Shown here: piece by piece, positions 46,481-55,337 of the stretch
Numbering within the stretch: position 1 is the first letter of the stretch
Layout of the letters: each line of letters starts with the position of its first letter
Notes under the pieces: generated by a model
What the model was told of the DNA's origin: nothing
The model's input: the letters and a program-made list of their open reading frames with translations, nothing else
Database searches by the model: none
Origin: Tenacibaculum singaporense
GTDB taxonomy: Bacteria > Bacteroidota > Bacteroidia > Flavobacteriales > Flavobacteriaceae
DNA length: 64,000 bases
Reading direction: 5' to 3'
NCBI RefSeq assembly: GCF_003867015.1
Contig: NZ_CP032548.1
Span: 2,485,001 to 2,549,000 of the forward strand
Program-made: the position numbers and the translations under genes

Positions 46481-47535
46481 TACAAAGACTTACCACAAAA
46501 GCCATCAGTCTGTTAAAAAACCTAATAGAAACGCCTTCTTTTTCTTCGGAAGAAGATGCTACTGCTCTACTGCTAGAAAACTGGTTTAAAGAGTTTGATA
46601 TTCCATACACTAGAACTCAGAACAACGTGTGGTCAGTAAATAAACATTTTGATGCTAACAAACCTACGTTGTTACTCAACTCGCATCACGATACGGTAAA
46701 ACCTAATAACGGCTATACCAAAGATCCTTTTAAAGCGATTATAGAAGATGGTAAACTCTACGGATTAGGAAGTAACGATGCTGGTGGATGCTTGGTTTCG
46801 TTATTAGCAACCTACACCCATTTCTACCTGAAAGAAAACTTGACTTATAACCTTGTTTTTGCAGGAACTGCCGAGGAAGAAAGCAGTGGTCCTAACGGTT
46901 TAAACGGATTACTAAAAACTTTACCAAAGATTGATGTAGCTATCGTAGGAGAACCTACTTTAATGAATTTAGCTATTGCTGAAAAAGGCTTGGTCGTTTT
47001 TGATGCCGAGGTAAAAGGAACCTCAAGTCATGCCGCACATCCGAACCACGATAATGCTATTTATAACACTATTGAAGTATTACAGTGGTTTAAAGATGTT
47101 GAATTTGAAAAAACTTCTGAAACCTTGGGAGACGTAAAACTCACGATAACACAAATCAATGCGGGAAAACAACACAATGCTGTCCCTTCCGAAGTAAAAT
47201 TGGTAGTAGATGTTCGTGTAAACGATCAATATACCAATCAGGAAATCAGTGACTTTTTACAAGAACATGCACCTTGTAACATACAACCACGTAGCTTGAA
47301 TTTGAATTCATCATCAATACCAAAAGAACACCCTTTGGTACAAGCAGGGTTGGATTTAGGGAGAAAAACCTATGGTTCTCCTACCCTATCTGACCAAGCA
47401 GTATTGAGCTGTCCGTCATTAAAATTAGGACCTGGAGACAGCACACGTTCACACACCGCTGATGAGTTTATTTACCTTCAAGAGATTGAGGAAGGAATTA
47501 AATTGTATGTTAAGCTATTAGAGAACGTATTATAG
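46477..47535 (+). CDS. argE: M20-family deacylase, ArgE-like
   Basis: 352 residues. Metal ligands of M20 peptidases are visible: LNSHHDTVKP (H and D), GSNDAGGC, TAEEESSG (catalytic and bridging Glu) and VGEPT. The dimerisation domain carries GTSSHAAHP. It should release the acyl group from acylcitrulline or acylornithine to complete arginine synthesis. Exact substrate is inferred from the operon. Confidence 0.88.
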   Translation: MIQRLTTKAISLLKNLIETPSFSSEEDATALLLENWFKEFDIPYTRTQNNVWSVNKHFDANKPTLLLNSHHDTVKPNNGYTKDPFKAIIEDGKLYGLGSNDAGGCLVSLLATYTHFYLKENLTYNLVFAGTAEEESSGPNGLNGLLKTLPKIDVAIVGEPTLMNLAIAEKGLVVFDAEVKGTSSHAAHPNHDNAIYNTIEVLQWFKDVEFEKTSETLGDVKLTITQINAGKQHNAVPSEVKLVVDVRVNDQYTNQEISDFLQEHAPCNIQPRSLNLNSSSIPKEHPLVQAGLDLGRKTYGSPTLSDQAVLSCPSLKLGPGDSTRSHTADEFIYLQEIEEGIKLYVKLLENVL

Positions 47536-47578
47536 AAAAAAATAGAATAATGAGGCAAGAAACTAGATGCCTTTTTAT

Positions 47579-47702
47579 ATGTCAGTTCGAGTGATTTTTA
47601 TTGAGTGATAACGAAGTAAGAATTGTATCGAGAACCATTCGAGTACTTCTCGATACAAAGTTATTTTTATTTCATTTCAATAACTTTACTCGAAGTGACA
47701 TT
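47579..47702. repeat. MITE-like element, TCGAG family, copy 2
   Basis: Ends GTCAGTTCGAGTG and CTCGAAGTGACATT; inner arms TTGTATCGAGAAC and TTCTCGATACAA. Same family as 45270-45372. Confidence 0.65.
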
Positions 47703-47760
47703 ATAAATAACAAATAAAAAACTAGAAAAGAGATACAAGACATCTTTTTCTAAAGCAAAC

Positions 47761-47867
47761 CGTCATTCCGAACGATAGAGAGAAACCTTAAGGTTCAGCG
47801 TAGCTAAATCTCATTAAAAAGAGTAACTCGTAACCTTGAGACCTCTCACATACGTTCGAAGTGACAC
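47761..47867. repeat. MITE-like element with GTCATTCCGAACG ends
   Basis: Ends GTCATTCCGAACG and CGTTCGAAGTGACAC; inner part contains AAACCTTAAGGTT and GAGACCTCTC. Related to the element at 30649-30766. Confidence 0.6.
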
Positions 47868-47885
47868 ATAAAAAACACTAAGATT

Positions 47886-49163
47886 ATGAAACTTTGGGAC
47901 AAAGGTTTATCCATAGATAAAAAAATAGAACATTTCACTGTTGGGAACGATAGAGAAGTAGATATACACATAGCTCCGTATGACTTGCTAGCTTCTTTAG
48001 CACATGCTAAAATGTTAGCCTCAATCGGTATTATTTCTTCAGAAGAATTAGCACAAGTAACTACTGGAATTGCTACGTTACAACAGCAAGTTGAAGACGG
48101 TACGTTTGTAATTGATGAACAGTTTGAAGATGTACATTCTAAAATTGAGTTTGAATTGACTAAAATGCATGGTGAGGTTGGTAAGAAAATTCATACCGCA
48201 CGTTCAAGAAACGATCAGGTTTTAGTAGCGTTGCAATTGTATTATAAAGACAACCTACAATCGATTTCAGAGAAGACAAAAACGCTATTTAACACACTGT
48301 TACAGTTAGCAAAGCAACACAAAACCAAACTATTACCAGGCTATACCCATTTACAAGTAGCAATGCCTTCTTCTTTCGGATTATGGTTTTCTGCTTATGC
48401 TGAATTATTGATTGACGATTTACACATGGTTAATGCAGCGCTAAAAACAGTAGATCAAAATCCGTTAGGTTCAGCAGCTGGATATGGTAGTTCTTTCCCT
48501 ATCGATAGAGAATTTACCACAAAAGAATTGGGCTTCGAAACCTTAAAATATAATGTGGTAGCAGCACAAATGAGTAGAGGAAAAAGTGAGCGTACACTTA
48601 CTATGGCATTGGGAAGTGTAAGTAACACCTTAGCTCGTTTTGCGATGGATATCTGCCTGTATATGAGTCAGAATTTTGATTTTATTTCTTTTCCTGATGA
48701 ATTAACCACAGGAAGCAGCATCATGCCTCATAAAAAGAATCCTGATGTATTTGAGTTGATTAGAGGAAAATGTAATAAGATTCAAGCGTTGTACACTGAA
48801 ACCTTGTTAATCACCAACAATTTACCAAGCGGCTATCATAGAGATTATCAGTTATTAAAAGAAAATATTATCAATGCTTTTGAAGAGTTAAAAGATGTAC
48901 TAGATATTTTTGATTATGCTATTCAGCAAGTTATTGTGAAGAATATTGACTTACAGGATGAAAAATACAAGTATCTATTTACAGTAGACAATATGAATAC
49001 CTTGGTAGAAAACGGTATGAGTTTTAGAGAAGCTTACCAAAAAATTGGTGGTGAAGTAAACAATGAAATCTATACTCCTGATACTTCTAAAAAACATACG
49101 CATGTGGGTAGTATTGATAATTTGTGTTTAGAAAAAATACGAGAAAAACTAAACAGTTTTTAA
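47886..49163 (+). CDS. argH: Argininosuccinate lyase
   Basis: 425 residues. Fumarase/aspartase superfamily signature GSSIMPHKKNPD (catalytic Ser loop), plus EDVHSKIEFELTK, ARSRNDQVL and PGYTHLQVAMP. It splits argininosuccinate to arginine and fumarate. Last gene of the operon, followed by a strong terminator. Confidence 0.94.
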   Translation: MKLWDKGLSIDKKIEHFTVGNDREVDIHIAPYDLLASLAHAKMLASIGIISSEELAQVTTGIATLQQQVEDGTFVIDEQFEDVHSKIEFELTKMHGEVGKKIHTARSRNDQVLVALQLYYKDNLQSISEKTKTLFNTLLQLAKQHKTKLLPGYTHLQVAMPSSFGLWFSAYAELLIDDLHMVNAALKTVDQNPLGSAAGYGSSFPIDREFTTKELGFETLKYNVVAAQMSRGKSERTLTMALGSVSNTLARFAMDICLYMSQNFDFISFPDELTTGSSIMPHKKNPDVFELIRGKCNKIQALYTETLLITNNLPSGYHRDYQLLKENIINAFEELKDVLDIFDYAIQQVIVKNIDLQDEKYKYLFTVDNMNTLVENGMSFREAYQKIGGEVNNEIYTPDTSKKHTHVGSIDNLCLEKIREKLNSF

Positions 49164-49170
49164 ATTCATT

Positions 49171-49208
49171 TTTAGTAGTAAGGTTTTTATAAAAACCTTA
49201 CTACTAAA
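49171..49208 (+). terminator. Terminator of the arginine operon
   Basis: Perfect 19-bp palindrome TTTAGTAGTAAGGTTTTTA / TAAAAACCTTACTACTAAA just after the argH stop. Confidence 0.75.
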
Positions 49209-49270
49209 TAATTCTTCTACCTCTTTTTGACTAAATTTACATCAAAATAATATTTCACTATTGCCTTAGA

Positions 49271-49834
49271 ATGACACATCCTTTACGACAACATATTGAA
49301 GAAATTATACCTCTTACTGATGAGGAATTCGCCTATATTCTAAGCTTTTTCCAACCTATTACTAAACGTAAACACCAGTACTTATTGCAAGAGGGCGAAA
49401 TTGCCAATAAAGAATATTGGGTGGTTAATGGTTGTGTAAAGAGCTATTTTATTGAAGATAGCGGTAAAGAACATATTCTTCAATTTGCTATGGAAAATTG
49501 GTGGATTACCGATTATGAATCGTTTGTAAAGCAACAACCTTCTAAAACAGCAATTGATTGTATTGAAGATTGTGAACTACTATACATTACTTACGAAAAC
49601 CGTGATAAACTAACTGCCTCTATGCACAAAATGGAACGTTTTTGGGCTAAAAAGAGTAAAATGGGCAGAATAGCTCTTCAAAAGAGAATTGTATCGCTCT
49701 TACAAAATTCTGCAAAAGAACGATACGACCAACTGTTAGAACAATACCCTACCCTTTTTCAACGGGTTCCTAAAAAAATGATTGCTGCTTATTTAGGGGT
49801 TTCTAGAGAAACTCTTAGCAGGCTTAATTCTTAG
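49271..49834 (+). CDS. Crp/Fnr-family transcription regulator
   Basis: 187 residues. Cyclic-nucleotide-binding-type jelly roll (residues 10-115: YLLQEGEIANKEYWVVNGCV, DYESFVKQQPSKTAIDCIEDCELLYI) and a C-terminal winged helix whose recognition part is FQRVPKKMIAAYLGVSRETLSRL. No Fe-S Cys set like FNR. The C-terminal HTH is short, as in many flavobacterial members. A CRP-type operator lies just downstream, before the tautomerase-SDR operon, which is its likely target. Confidence 0.88.
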   Translation: MTHPLRQHIEEIIPLTDEEFAYILSFFQPITKRKHQYLLQEGEIANKEYWVVNGCVKSYFIEDSGKEHILQFAMENWWITDYESFVKQQPSKTAIDCIEDCELLYITYENRDKLTASMHKMERFWAKKSKMGRIALQKRIVSLLQNSAKERYDQLLEQYPTLFQRVPKKMIAAYLGVSRETLSRLNS

Positions 49835-49859
49835 TTTTTAATATTTCTTATTGTTTGTA

Positions 49860-49898
49860 TGTGACATACATCACTTTAAAGGTGTGACATAGCTCCTG
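49860..49898 (+). promoter_or_regulatory. CRP-type operator before the tautomerase operon
   Basis: TGTGA-CATACA-TCACT at 49860-49875 matches the CRP consensus TGTGA-N6-TCACA in nine of ten arm positions. TGTGACATA recurs 23 bp later at 49883. A near -7 element CAACTTTG lies at 49920-49927, putting the repeats roughly at -64 and -42 of the likely start. Confidence 0.7.
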
Positions 49899-49952
49899 TG
49901 CAAAGTTGTACATCCACCGCAACTTTGTAGCATAATTTTAAAACATATTATT

Positions 49953-50147
49953 ATGCCTTTTGTAAACATTAAGGTTACCGACGAACAGGTAACCCAAGAA
50001 CAAAAACGTCAACTTATTGAAGGAACTACACAACTTTTAGTTGATGTACTTCAGAAAAACCCTGCAACTACCCATATTGTTATTGAAGAAATTCCTTTAG
50101 GTAATTGGGGACACGATGGTAAACAATATTTAGGAACTAAAAAATAA
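49953..50147 (+). CDS. 4-oxalocrotonate tautomerase-family protein
   Basis: 64 residues, typical of the family. After Met removal the N-terminal Pro (MPFVNIKV) is the catalytic base; the rest follows the beta-alpha-beta pattern with IVIEEIPLGNWGHDGKQ. Physiological substrate unknown. First gene of a three-gene operon, 5 bp before the SDR gene. Confidence 0.88.
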   Translation: MPFVNIKVTDEQVTQEQKRQLIEGTTQLLVDVLQKNPATTHIVIEEIPLGNWGHDGKQYLGTKK

Positions 50148-50152
50148 GACTC

Positions 50153-50896
50153 ATGAAAAACAAAACCGCAATTATTACAGGAGCTTCAACAGGTATTGGT
50201 AAAGAAATTGCTAAACTTTTTATAGAAAAAGGATGCAATGTAGTAATGAATGCTTCTACCGAAGAAAACTTACAGAAAGCTTATAAAGAGTTAGGTAGTC
50301 CGGTAAATGCTGCGCTTCTTGTTGGAGACATTAGTAAACAAGAAACAAGTAAGCAATTAGTAGCCTTAGCTTTAGAAAAATTTAATAGTATAGATGTACT
50401 GATTAACAATGCAGGAATTTTTGCTCCTAAGCCTTTTTTAGAGGTTGAAGAAAGTGATTTAGAGTTGTACTGGAATGTGAATTTAAAAGGAACTTATTTT
50501 ACTTCTCAAGCTGTTATTCCGAGCATGGTAGCTCAAAAAAATGGAGCTATTATAAATATAGGAACTGTTTTAGTAGATCATGCCATAGCTGGTTTCCCTG
50601 CTACTGCTCCTTTAATGAGTAAAGGCGCAATTCATGCCTTAACCAGACAATTAGCCGCAGAGTTTGGTAATGATAATATTAAAGTAAACACTATTGCTCC
50701 GGGTATTATTAGAAGTCCGCTACAAAGTAAAATAGGTATTGAAGATGCTGATAGTTTAGCTGGGTTACACTTGTTAAACCGTATTGGTGAGGTAACTGAT
50801 ATTGCTGAAGCTGCTTACTATTTAGCTTTCTCAAATTTTATTACAGGTGAAACTATGAATGTGGCTGGTGGACACACTGTGGGTCATGCCATTTAA
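50153..50896 (+). CDS. Short-chain dehydrogenase/reductase lacking the catalytic Tyr
   Basis: 247 residues. Cofactor loop TGASTGIGK (9-17), NNAG (85-88) and the C-terminal VNTIAPGIIRSPL are intact. At the active site the YxxxK motif reads P153-L-M-S-K157, so Tyr is replaced by Pro, and the usual Ser at position 138 is Thr (NIGTVL). It may be a divergent or non-classical SDR, or a binding protein. Lies between the tautomerase and an NTF2-like gene, presumably under the Crp/Fnr regulator. Confidence 0.85.
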   Translation: MKNKTAIITGASTGIGKEIAKLFIEKGCNVVMNASTEENLQKAYKELGSPVNAALLVGDISKQETSKQLVALALEKFNSIDVLINNAGIFAPKPFLEVEESDLELYWNVNLKGTYFTSQAVIPSMVAQKNGAIINIGTVLVDHAIAGFPATAPLMSKGAIHALTRQLAAEFGNDNIKVNTIAPGIIRSPLQSKIGIEDADSLAGLHLLNRIGEVTDIAEAAYYLAFSNFITGETMNVAGGHTVGHAI

Positions 50897-50908
50897 AAAC
50901 TAAAAAAG

Positions 50909-51277
50909 ATGTATAAAGAGAATATAACAGCAATAGAGCTTTTAGTAACGAACTACTTTGAAGGTATTTTTTATGGAGATACTCAAAAACTTCAATCATG
51001 CTTTCATAACAACACTCCTATTTATGGAGATATTAAAGGTGCTGACTATTTTAAAAGTTCTGAAAATTATATTGAAGGGGTTGCTAACAGACAAAGTCCA
51101 AATGATTTAAAAGAAACTTTTAACATGAAAATTGTAGGAGTTGATATTATGGGGAAAATTGCCATGGCAAAGTTACATGTACCTATGTTGGGTTATAATT
51201 ACTACGACTACTTGTCTCTAACTAAAATAGAGAATGAATGGAAAATTGTAGCTAAGATTTTTACACATGTAGAATAA
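50909..51277 (+). CDS. NTF2-like (SnoaL/lumazine-binding-like) protein
   Basis: 122 residues. A cone-shaped NTF2 fold is suggested by an N-terminal helix pair (AIELLVTNYFEGIFYGDTQKL), then curved strands (AMAKLHVPMLGYNYYDYLSL) and EWKIVAKIF at the end. Such proteins are often putative lumazine-binding or isomerase-like. Twelve bp after the SDR gene and followed by a terminator, so the last gene of the operon. Confidence 0.8.
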   Translation: MYKENITAIELLVTNYFEGIFYGDTQKLQSCFHNNTPIYGDIKGADYFKSSENYIEGVANRQSPNDLKETFNMKIVGVDIMGKIAMAKLHVPMLGYNYYDYLSLTKIENEWKIVAKIFTHVE

Positions 51278-51286
51278 CCTTGTAAA

Positions 51287-51327
51287 CAAAAGCAGTTTGG
51301 ATGTTTATCTAAGCTGCTTTGTTTTTA
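51287..51327 (+). terminator. Terminator after the NTF2-like gene
   Basis: CAAAAGCAG and CTGCTTTG arms with a T-run (GTTTTTATT) following on the plus strand. Confidence 0.7.
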
Positions 51328-51404
51328 TTACTATCAGATTAAATGGCTTTTCTCTTTTGAATGAGATTCCTCACTTTTGTTCGTAATGACCGTAATCACC
51401 TATT

Positions 51405-52187
51405 TTATAATCCTAACCACTTCGTAAACTCTGCTGTTTTGTTTTGACTAGTTTTTAAAACTGTTTGGCTGTTTTTTAGATTGACAGCCACAACATTTTT
51501 ATTGTACCTACTTATCTTTTCTATATAGTTTCTATTGAGTAGTTCGCCTCTATTAATTTTAAAAAACACGTTAGGATTTATCATTTCTTCTAATACTTTT
51601 AAAGAAGATTGATTTAATACATGTTTTTTGTTACTTGTATCGTATGCAGTTACAATTCCATAATCTGCTTGAAAATACATTACCTCATCCACCTTTAAGA
51701 AATAGGTATATTGAGAGGATTTAACAGCGATAAAATCTTGATAGCTTTTAGGAGCTTGAGCTGTTTGATTTGCTAAGTAAGCATCTAATTTTTGTAAAAC
51801 ATTATGATCGCTTTCAACCTTCATTGAGTTTTTTAAGCTTGAGTACTTGCCTACCGCTTTTTCAAACCGTTCAAACGAATACGGTTTTAATAAATACTCT
51901 ATTCCACTGGTTTCAAAAGCATCCATCCAAAACTGATTGTAGGCTGTTATAAATATAATTGGTGTTTGAATTGCTAGCTTTTTATAGGCATCAAAAACAT
52001 TACCGTCTCGTAGCTCTATATCAGAAAAAATCAAGTCAATATCAGAGGTTGATTCAAAAAACTGAAGCACCTCTTCTACCGTTTCAAACTCTTCTACCAC
52101 AGTAATAGGTTCATGATAACTTTCTATATACTTTTTTAACTTTTTTCTAGCGGGTAACTCATCTTCAACTATAAGTGCTTTTATCAT
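51405..52187 (-). CDS. LytTR-family response regulator (partner of the adjacent LytS-like kinase)
   Basis: 260 residues. Receiver with phospho-acceptor D56 (IFSDIELRDG) and K in YLLKPYSF; LytTR DNA-binding domain from about residue 155 (FIAVKSSQYTYFLKVDEVMYFQ, FFKINRGELLNRNYIEKISRY). It lies 2 bp after the kinase gene. It is a second LytTR regulator, distinct from the one in the H-NOX operon; no matching direct repeat is evident next to this pair. Confidence 0.88.
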   Translation of the reverse strand: MIKALIVEDELPARKKLKKYIESYHEPITVVEEFETVEEVLQFFESTSDIDLIFSDIELRDGNVFDAYKKLAIQTPIIFITAYNQFWMDAFETSGIEYLLKPYSFERFEKAVGKYSSLKNSMKVESDHNVLQKLDAYLANQTAQAPKSYQDFIAVKSSQYTYFLKVDEVMYFQADYGIVTAYDTSNKKHVLNQSSLKVLEEMINPNVFFKINRGELLNRNYIEKISRYNKNVVAVNLKNSQTVLKTSQNKTAEFTKWLGL

Positions 52188-52189
52188 TT

Positions 52190-53242
52190 CTAAACAGGTT
52201 TATGAGGTAGTATTAATGGTAAAACAACTTCAAACTCTTTTTCAGTTTCGCGTATCTTAATAGTATTTTCAGCAAGCAGCTCAAATTGTTTTGATAGGTT
52301 AGCCAATGCCACTCCATTACTTTTTCTTTTTTTAGAATACAACGCTTTGTTATTCGTTACTTTAATTCCTTTATCCTCTGCAATGGTAATTTGTACAGGA
52401 GATTCAAAGGTTCCTTTATTATGAGTAATGGCATTTTCTATAAGAACTTGCAAACAAAATGGTGGTACTACACTGTTTTTTGTATACAATGCTGATGCTA
52501 TGTGTAGTTGATAATACCCCTGATATTTTTCTTCCATTAGCTTAAAATATCCTTCTGCAAAAAACAACTCTTCTTTTAATGAAACCAATTGCTTATCTGC
52601 ACTATGTAAACTATACCTATATAACTCTGAAAATCGATTTAAAAACAAAGAAGCTCTTTCCGTGTCTTCATCAATAAGCTGATCTAAAACATTTAAATTA
52701 TTGAATAGAAAGTGAGGGTTTAATTGGTTTTTTAATTGTGTGATCTCGTTTTTAGCTTTACTTATTTCATAGGCAGCTACCTGTTTTTGATACGCTACAT
52801 TTTCTTTGTAATACAAGTAGGCTAATGAAAATCCACCAAAAATAATAAAGTCAATTACAGAGTTTATATTGACGTATATTATATGATAAACAGAACCAAA
52901 GTTTCTGGAATAGGTATCAAAAATGAACGCAACAATTAATCCAAAACTATTTCCTATCACTAAATATGTTAACAAGCCTATTCCAAAAAAACGCACATAT
53001 CTTCTACTTAATGAAGTTTGTTTTTTTGAGTTTTTATTAATACTCTTTTTGATAAAACTAATCCACCAAAAAATAAAAACTGCTTTAAAGAAATACCAAA
53101 AAGGAGCATCAGGATAAAAGATAAAATCCTTCCAAGAATCTGAATTCCCAAATTGATTTTTTAAAATAAATATTAAGCAAAAGGTAAAGAGAAAGATTAA
53201 AAATGTAGCATTTTCTCTAAAAAAGGATGTGTTTGTTTTCAT
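52190..53242 (-). CDS. LytS/YehU-type histidine kinase
   Basis: 350 residues from the ATG at 53242. The frame continues to a GTG at 53296, but the intervening residues do not look like a membrane protein start and the ATG is followed by a good first helix. Four or so membrane segments (about residues 10-145), then the His_kinase motif LKNQLNPHFLFNNLNVLDQL with the phospho-acceptor His, and HATPase N-box LIENAITHNKG. Typical partner for LytTR regulators. Function in the cell is unknown. Confidence 0.85.
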   Translation of the reverse strand: MKTNTSFFRENATFLIFLFTFCLIFILKNQFGNSDSWKDFIFYPDAPFWYFFKAVFIFWWISFIKKSINKNSKKQTSLSRRYVRFFGIGLLTYLVIGNSFGLIVAFIFDTYSRNFGSVYHIIYVNINSVIDFIIFGGFSLAYLYYKENVAYQKQVAAYEISKAKNEITQLKNQLNPHFLFNNLNVLDQLIDEDTERASLFLNRFSELYRYSLHSADKQLVSLKEELFFAEGYFKLMEEKYQGYYQLHIASALYTKNSVVPPFCLQVLIENAITHNKGTFESPVQITIAEDKGIKVTNNKALYSKKRKSNGVALANLSKQFELLAENTIKIRETEKEFEVVLPLILPHKPV

Positions 53243-53313
53243 ATCAGTACTCACAAATATATCAAATTTGCGATGAAATCTTTGGAAGAATCTCACCGCA
53301 AACTCTAGTATTT

Positions 53314-54054
53314 CTATTTAACTTCTGGCCAAGCACTTACTGTATTTCCTTTCTCATCATAGGCTTCTAATTTTATTTTATTTTCCTCATCTATAATAAA
53401 CTTAGCTCTTGTTTTTCCGTTAGAGTCGTATAAAAACAATCCGTTTTGTTTTCCTGGTGTTTGTCCCAAAGCTACTCTTGGTACTCCACCTATCATTCCT
53501 TTTTGTTGATACTCTTTAAACTTAGCTCTTCTTTCAGCCGGATCATTAATAGCTCTTAATTCTTTACTTATTTTTTGAGCTATCTCTTGGGTTTCGTTAT
53601 CTCCTCTATCATTAAACACCAACCTACCTGCTTTGTATCTTTTTCCATTTTTCTTAGCATCAGTAGTTATGAGTTGCATTACTTGATCTCCATCATATTG
53701 ATCAAACGTTAACGATAATCCTGAACTATGCCCTTTATCAGTTTTTTTGCCATCATAAATAAATCCGCCACACTCTATACCTTCTTCGTTGTAAAAAAGC
53801 ATTCCTGCTCTCTTTTTTCTTTCGTGATATACTCTTCCGTTAATTTCGTCGCCTTTACTAGGAAAGTTTGCTGCGTTAGTAATAAGCATTTTTACCGTTC
53901 CGTCATTTTCAATAATATTAATTCTTTTTACGTCAATGGTATCAAATTGTGTATTCCCTTTATTTTTAAAGGCTACAGTAGTTAAAACTCCTATTAGTGC
54001 TGTTATACTTACTGCAAATGTTCTTAAAAAAATAAGTTCTCTTTTTGGGTTCAT
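53314..54054 (-). CDS. Membrane-anchored protein of unknown function
   Basis: 246 residues with one N-terminal anchor or uncleaved signal (LRTFAVSITALIGVLTTVAF). The rest is soluble with repeated short beta hairpins around R-A-G-M-L-F-Y-N-E-E-G, G-R-L-V-F-N-D-R-G-D and G-L-F-L-Y-D-S-N-G-K-T-R-A-K-F, resembling tandem strand-turn-strand repeats with Asn/Asp-Gly turns. I do not recognise the family. Own -7 element upstream (TACTTTTG, 54090-54083). Confidence 0.75.
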   Translation of the reverse strand: MNPKRELIFLRTFAVSITALIGVLTTVAFKNKGNTQFDTIDVKRINIIENDGTVKMLITNAANFPSKGDEINGRVYHERKKRAGMLFYNEEGIECGGFIYDGKKTDKGHSSGLSLTFDQYDGDQVMQLITTDAKKNGKRYKAGRLVFNDRGDNETQEIAQKISKELRAINDPAERRAKFKEYQQKGMIGGVPRVALGQTPGKQNGLFLYDSNGKTRAKFIIDEENKIKLEAYDEKGNTVSAWPEVK

Positions 54055-54082
54055 AATGGTGTGTTTTTATAATTAGATACCT

Positions 54083-54090
54083 CAAAAGTA
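54083..54090 (-). promoter_or_regulatory. -7 element before the anchored unknown protein
   Basis: Minus-strand TACTTTTG, exact TAnnTTTG match, about 29 nt before the ATG; no clear -33 TTG. Confidence 0.45.
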
Positions 54091-54170
54091 TTAAGGGCCT
54101 ACGTTTTTTAAAACGTCTTTTTTATAAGCTAAGGAAAATAAATGATGAACTAAGGAATATATGTAATAAA

Positions 54171-54196
54171 AAACCACCGACTTTAATCGGTGGTTT
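54171..54196 (-). terminator. Terminator after the M57 peptidase gene
   Basis: AAACCACCGA / TCGGTGGTTT 10-bp stem with loop CTTTAA, followed on the minus strand by TTATTAC with T-run in the stem flank. Lies 28 bp after the stop at 54224. Confidence 0.75.
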
Positions 54197-54223
54197 ACAA
54201 TATGTATTAAGGTTAGTTAATTC

Positions 54224-55096
54224 TTAGTACATGTTTTGTAGTGCTGTAATATCATTACCATTAAACTCTCCGTCTTCGTTAGAGCTAAAGCACGCTAACA
54301 TAACTGAAGTTGGATCATATCCTGTTGGTGTACCAGACACATGGTTAGCTCCTACACCAGCAGTTCCTTCGTTAGTATTTTGCCCACAACTTTGACGACT
54401 AAACCAATCAGTATGTCTAAATCCAACTGAATGTCCTATTTCATGTGTAATTACATGCTCGTTTACATTCGTTGTGTACCCTGATAATCCGTAGATTTGC
54501 ACCCACTTGTAAGGTAAACCTCCACTTGGAAAACCTGCGCTTCCACCTGATCCAGATTGATTTGGGTTACGGTATACTACCATATCTTTATCAGAATAAT
54601 CTGTACCAAAAGTTAATGTAAAACTAATAGAAACACCACTTAAACGGTTATAATTGGCAACCGCCCATTGTAATGCTGTTTGCTCTTTACTAGAAAGACC
54701 GTATCCACCACCACCTGTATATCCTATGATAGAAATGTTTCTACCTTGAGATACCAAACTATTAGTTGAGTATTGACGACCAGATTGATTCTCATCTTTA
54801 GCATCTGCCAAAGTGAATAACTCTTGCTCCGTCATCACTACGTCTTCTTCTAAAAATAAGCGTACTTCTGAAGTTCCATCAGGAAAGTAAAAATTGTCAT
54901 AACGAATATGGTCTACATTTAACTCTAATTTGGCTGCAGCATCAACAACCTCTTGAGGTACAGGTTTGAGTCCTGGGTTATCACTATATTGTAGTATAGC
55001 ATCCGGCTCTTTAATTTGTTCGTTTTCACTTGAACATGAGGTGAAGAACACACCTACAGACAAGCCCATAATTAGGGCTAACTTTGTTTTTTTCAT
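54224..55096 (-). CDS. M57-type (HEIGH) metallopeptidase lipoprotein
   Basis: 290 residues. Lipoprotein signal with lipidated C21 (MGLSVGVFFTSCSSE). The zinc site HEIGHSVGFRH is at 218-228 (three His ligands and catalytic Glu219), followed by TDW, as in dual-action HEIGH/M57 peptidases. Upstream are QTALQWAVANYNRLSGVSISF and GSGGSAGFPSGG. Probably a surface or periplasmic protease; the substrate is unknown. Monocistronic with a terminator. Confidence 0.88.
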   Translation of the reverse strand: MKKTKLALIMGLSVGVFFTSCSSENEQIKEPDAILQYSDNPGLKPVPQEVVDAAAKLELNVDHIRYDNFYFPDGTSEVRLFLEEDVVMTEQELFTLADAKDENQSGRQYSTNSLVSQGRNISIIGYTGGGGYGLSSKEQTALQWAVANYNRLSGVSISFTLTFGTDYSDKDMVVYRNPNQSGSGGSAGFPSGGLPYKWVQIYGLSGYTTNVNEHVITHEIGHSVGFRHTDWFSRQSCGQNTNEGTAGVGANHVSGTPTGYDPTSVMLACFSSNEDGEFNGNDITALQNMY

Positions 55097-55277
55097 AATA
55101 TGAAGGGTTTTTTAATTCGCTGTAAATCTACACTTTAGATTCATATTTTTAAAATAAAACCGCAAAAAGTGTTAAAAAAAAGAATATTTAAACAGAAAAA
55201 TCATAAAATATTAAATATCAAACAAAGAAGTGATTTTTTAAACAATTAACAAACACGCTATCAGTTACTTAAAAACA

Positions 55278-55312
55278 AAACTTCCTTTAACAGGAATAGT
55301 TAAAGGAAGTTT
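55278..55312 (-). terminator. Terminator of the leu operon
   Basis: AAACTTCCTTTAAC / GTTAAAGGAAGTTT, 14-bp stem, loop of 7 nt, 25 bp after the leuB stop; a T-run (TTTTGTTTTTAAG) follows on the minus strand. Confidence 0.8.
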
Positions 55313-55337
55313 ACAGTTAATATATAGTATTTATAAC

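Larger units (their letters stand above)
47536..47885. other. 350-bp gene-free stretch between argE-like and argH
   Basis: Occupied by two inverted-repeat elements (47579-47702 and 47761-47867) with short AT-rich spacers. No ORF or clear promoter motif seen. Confidence 0.7.

Noticed and set aside
51405..53242. The second LytTR regulator as the binder of the four direct-repeat sites
   Set aside because: It lies more than 20 kb away with its own kinase and has no such repeat next to it; the adjacent LytTR gene of the H-NOX operon is the simpler candidate. Not excluded experimentally.
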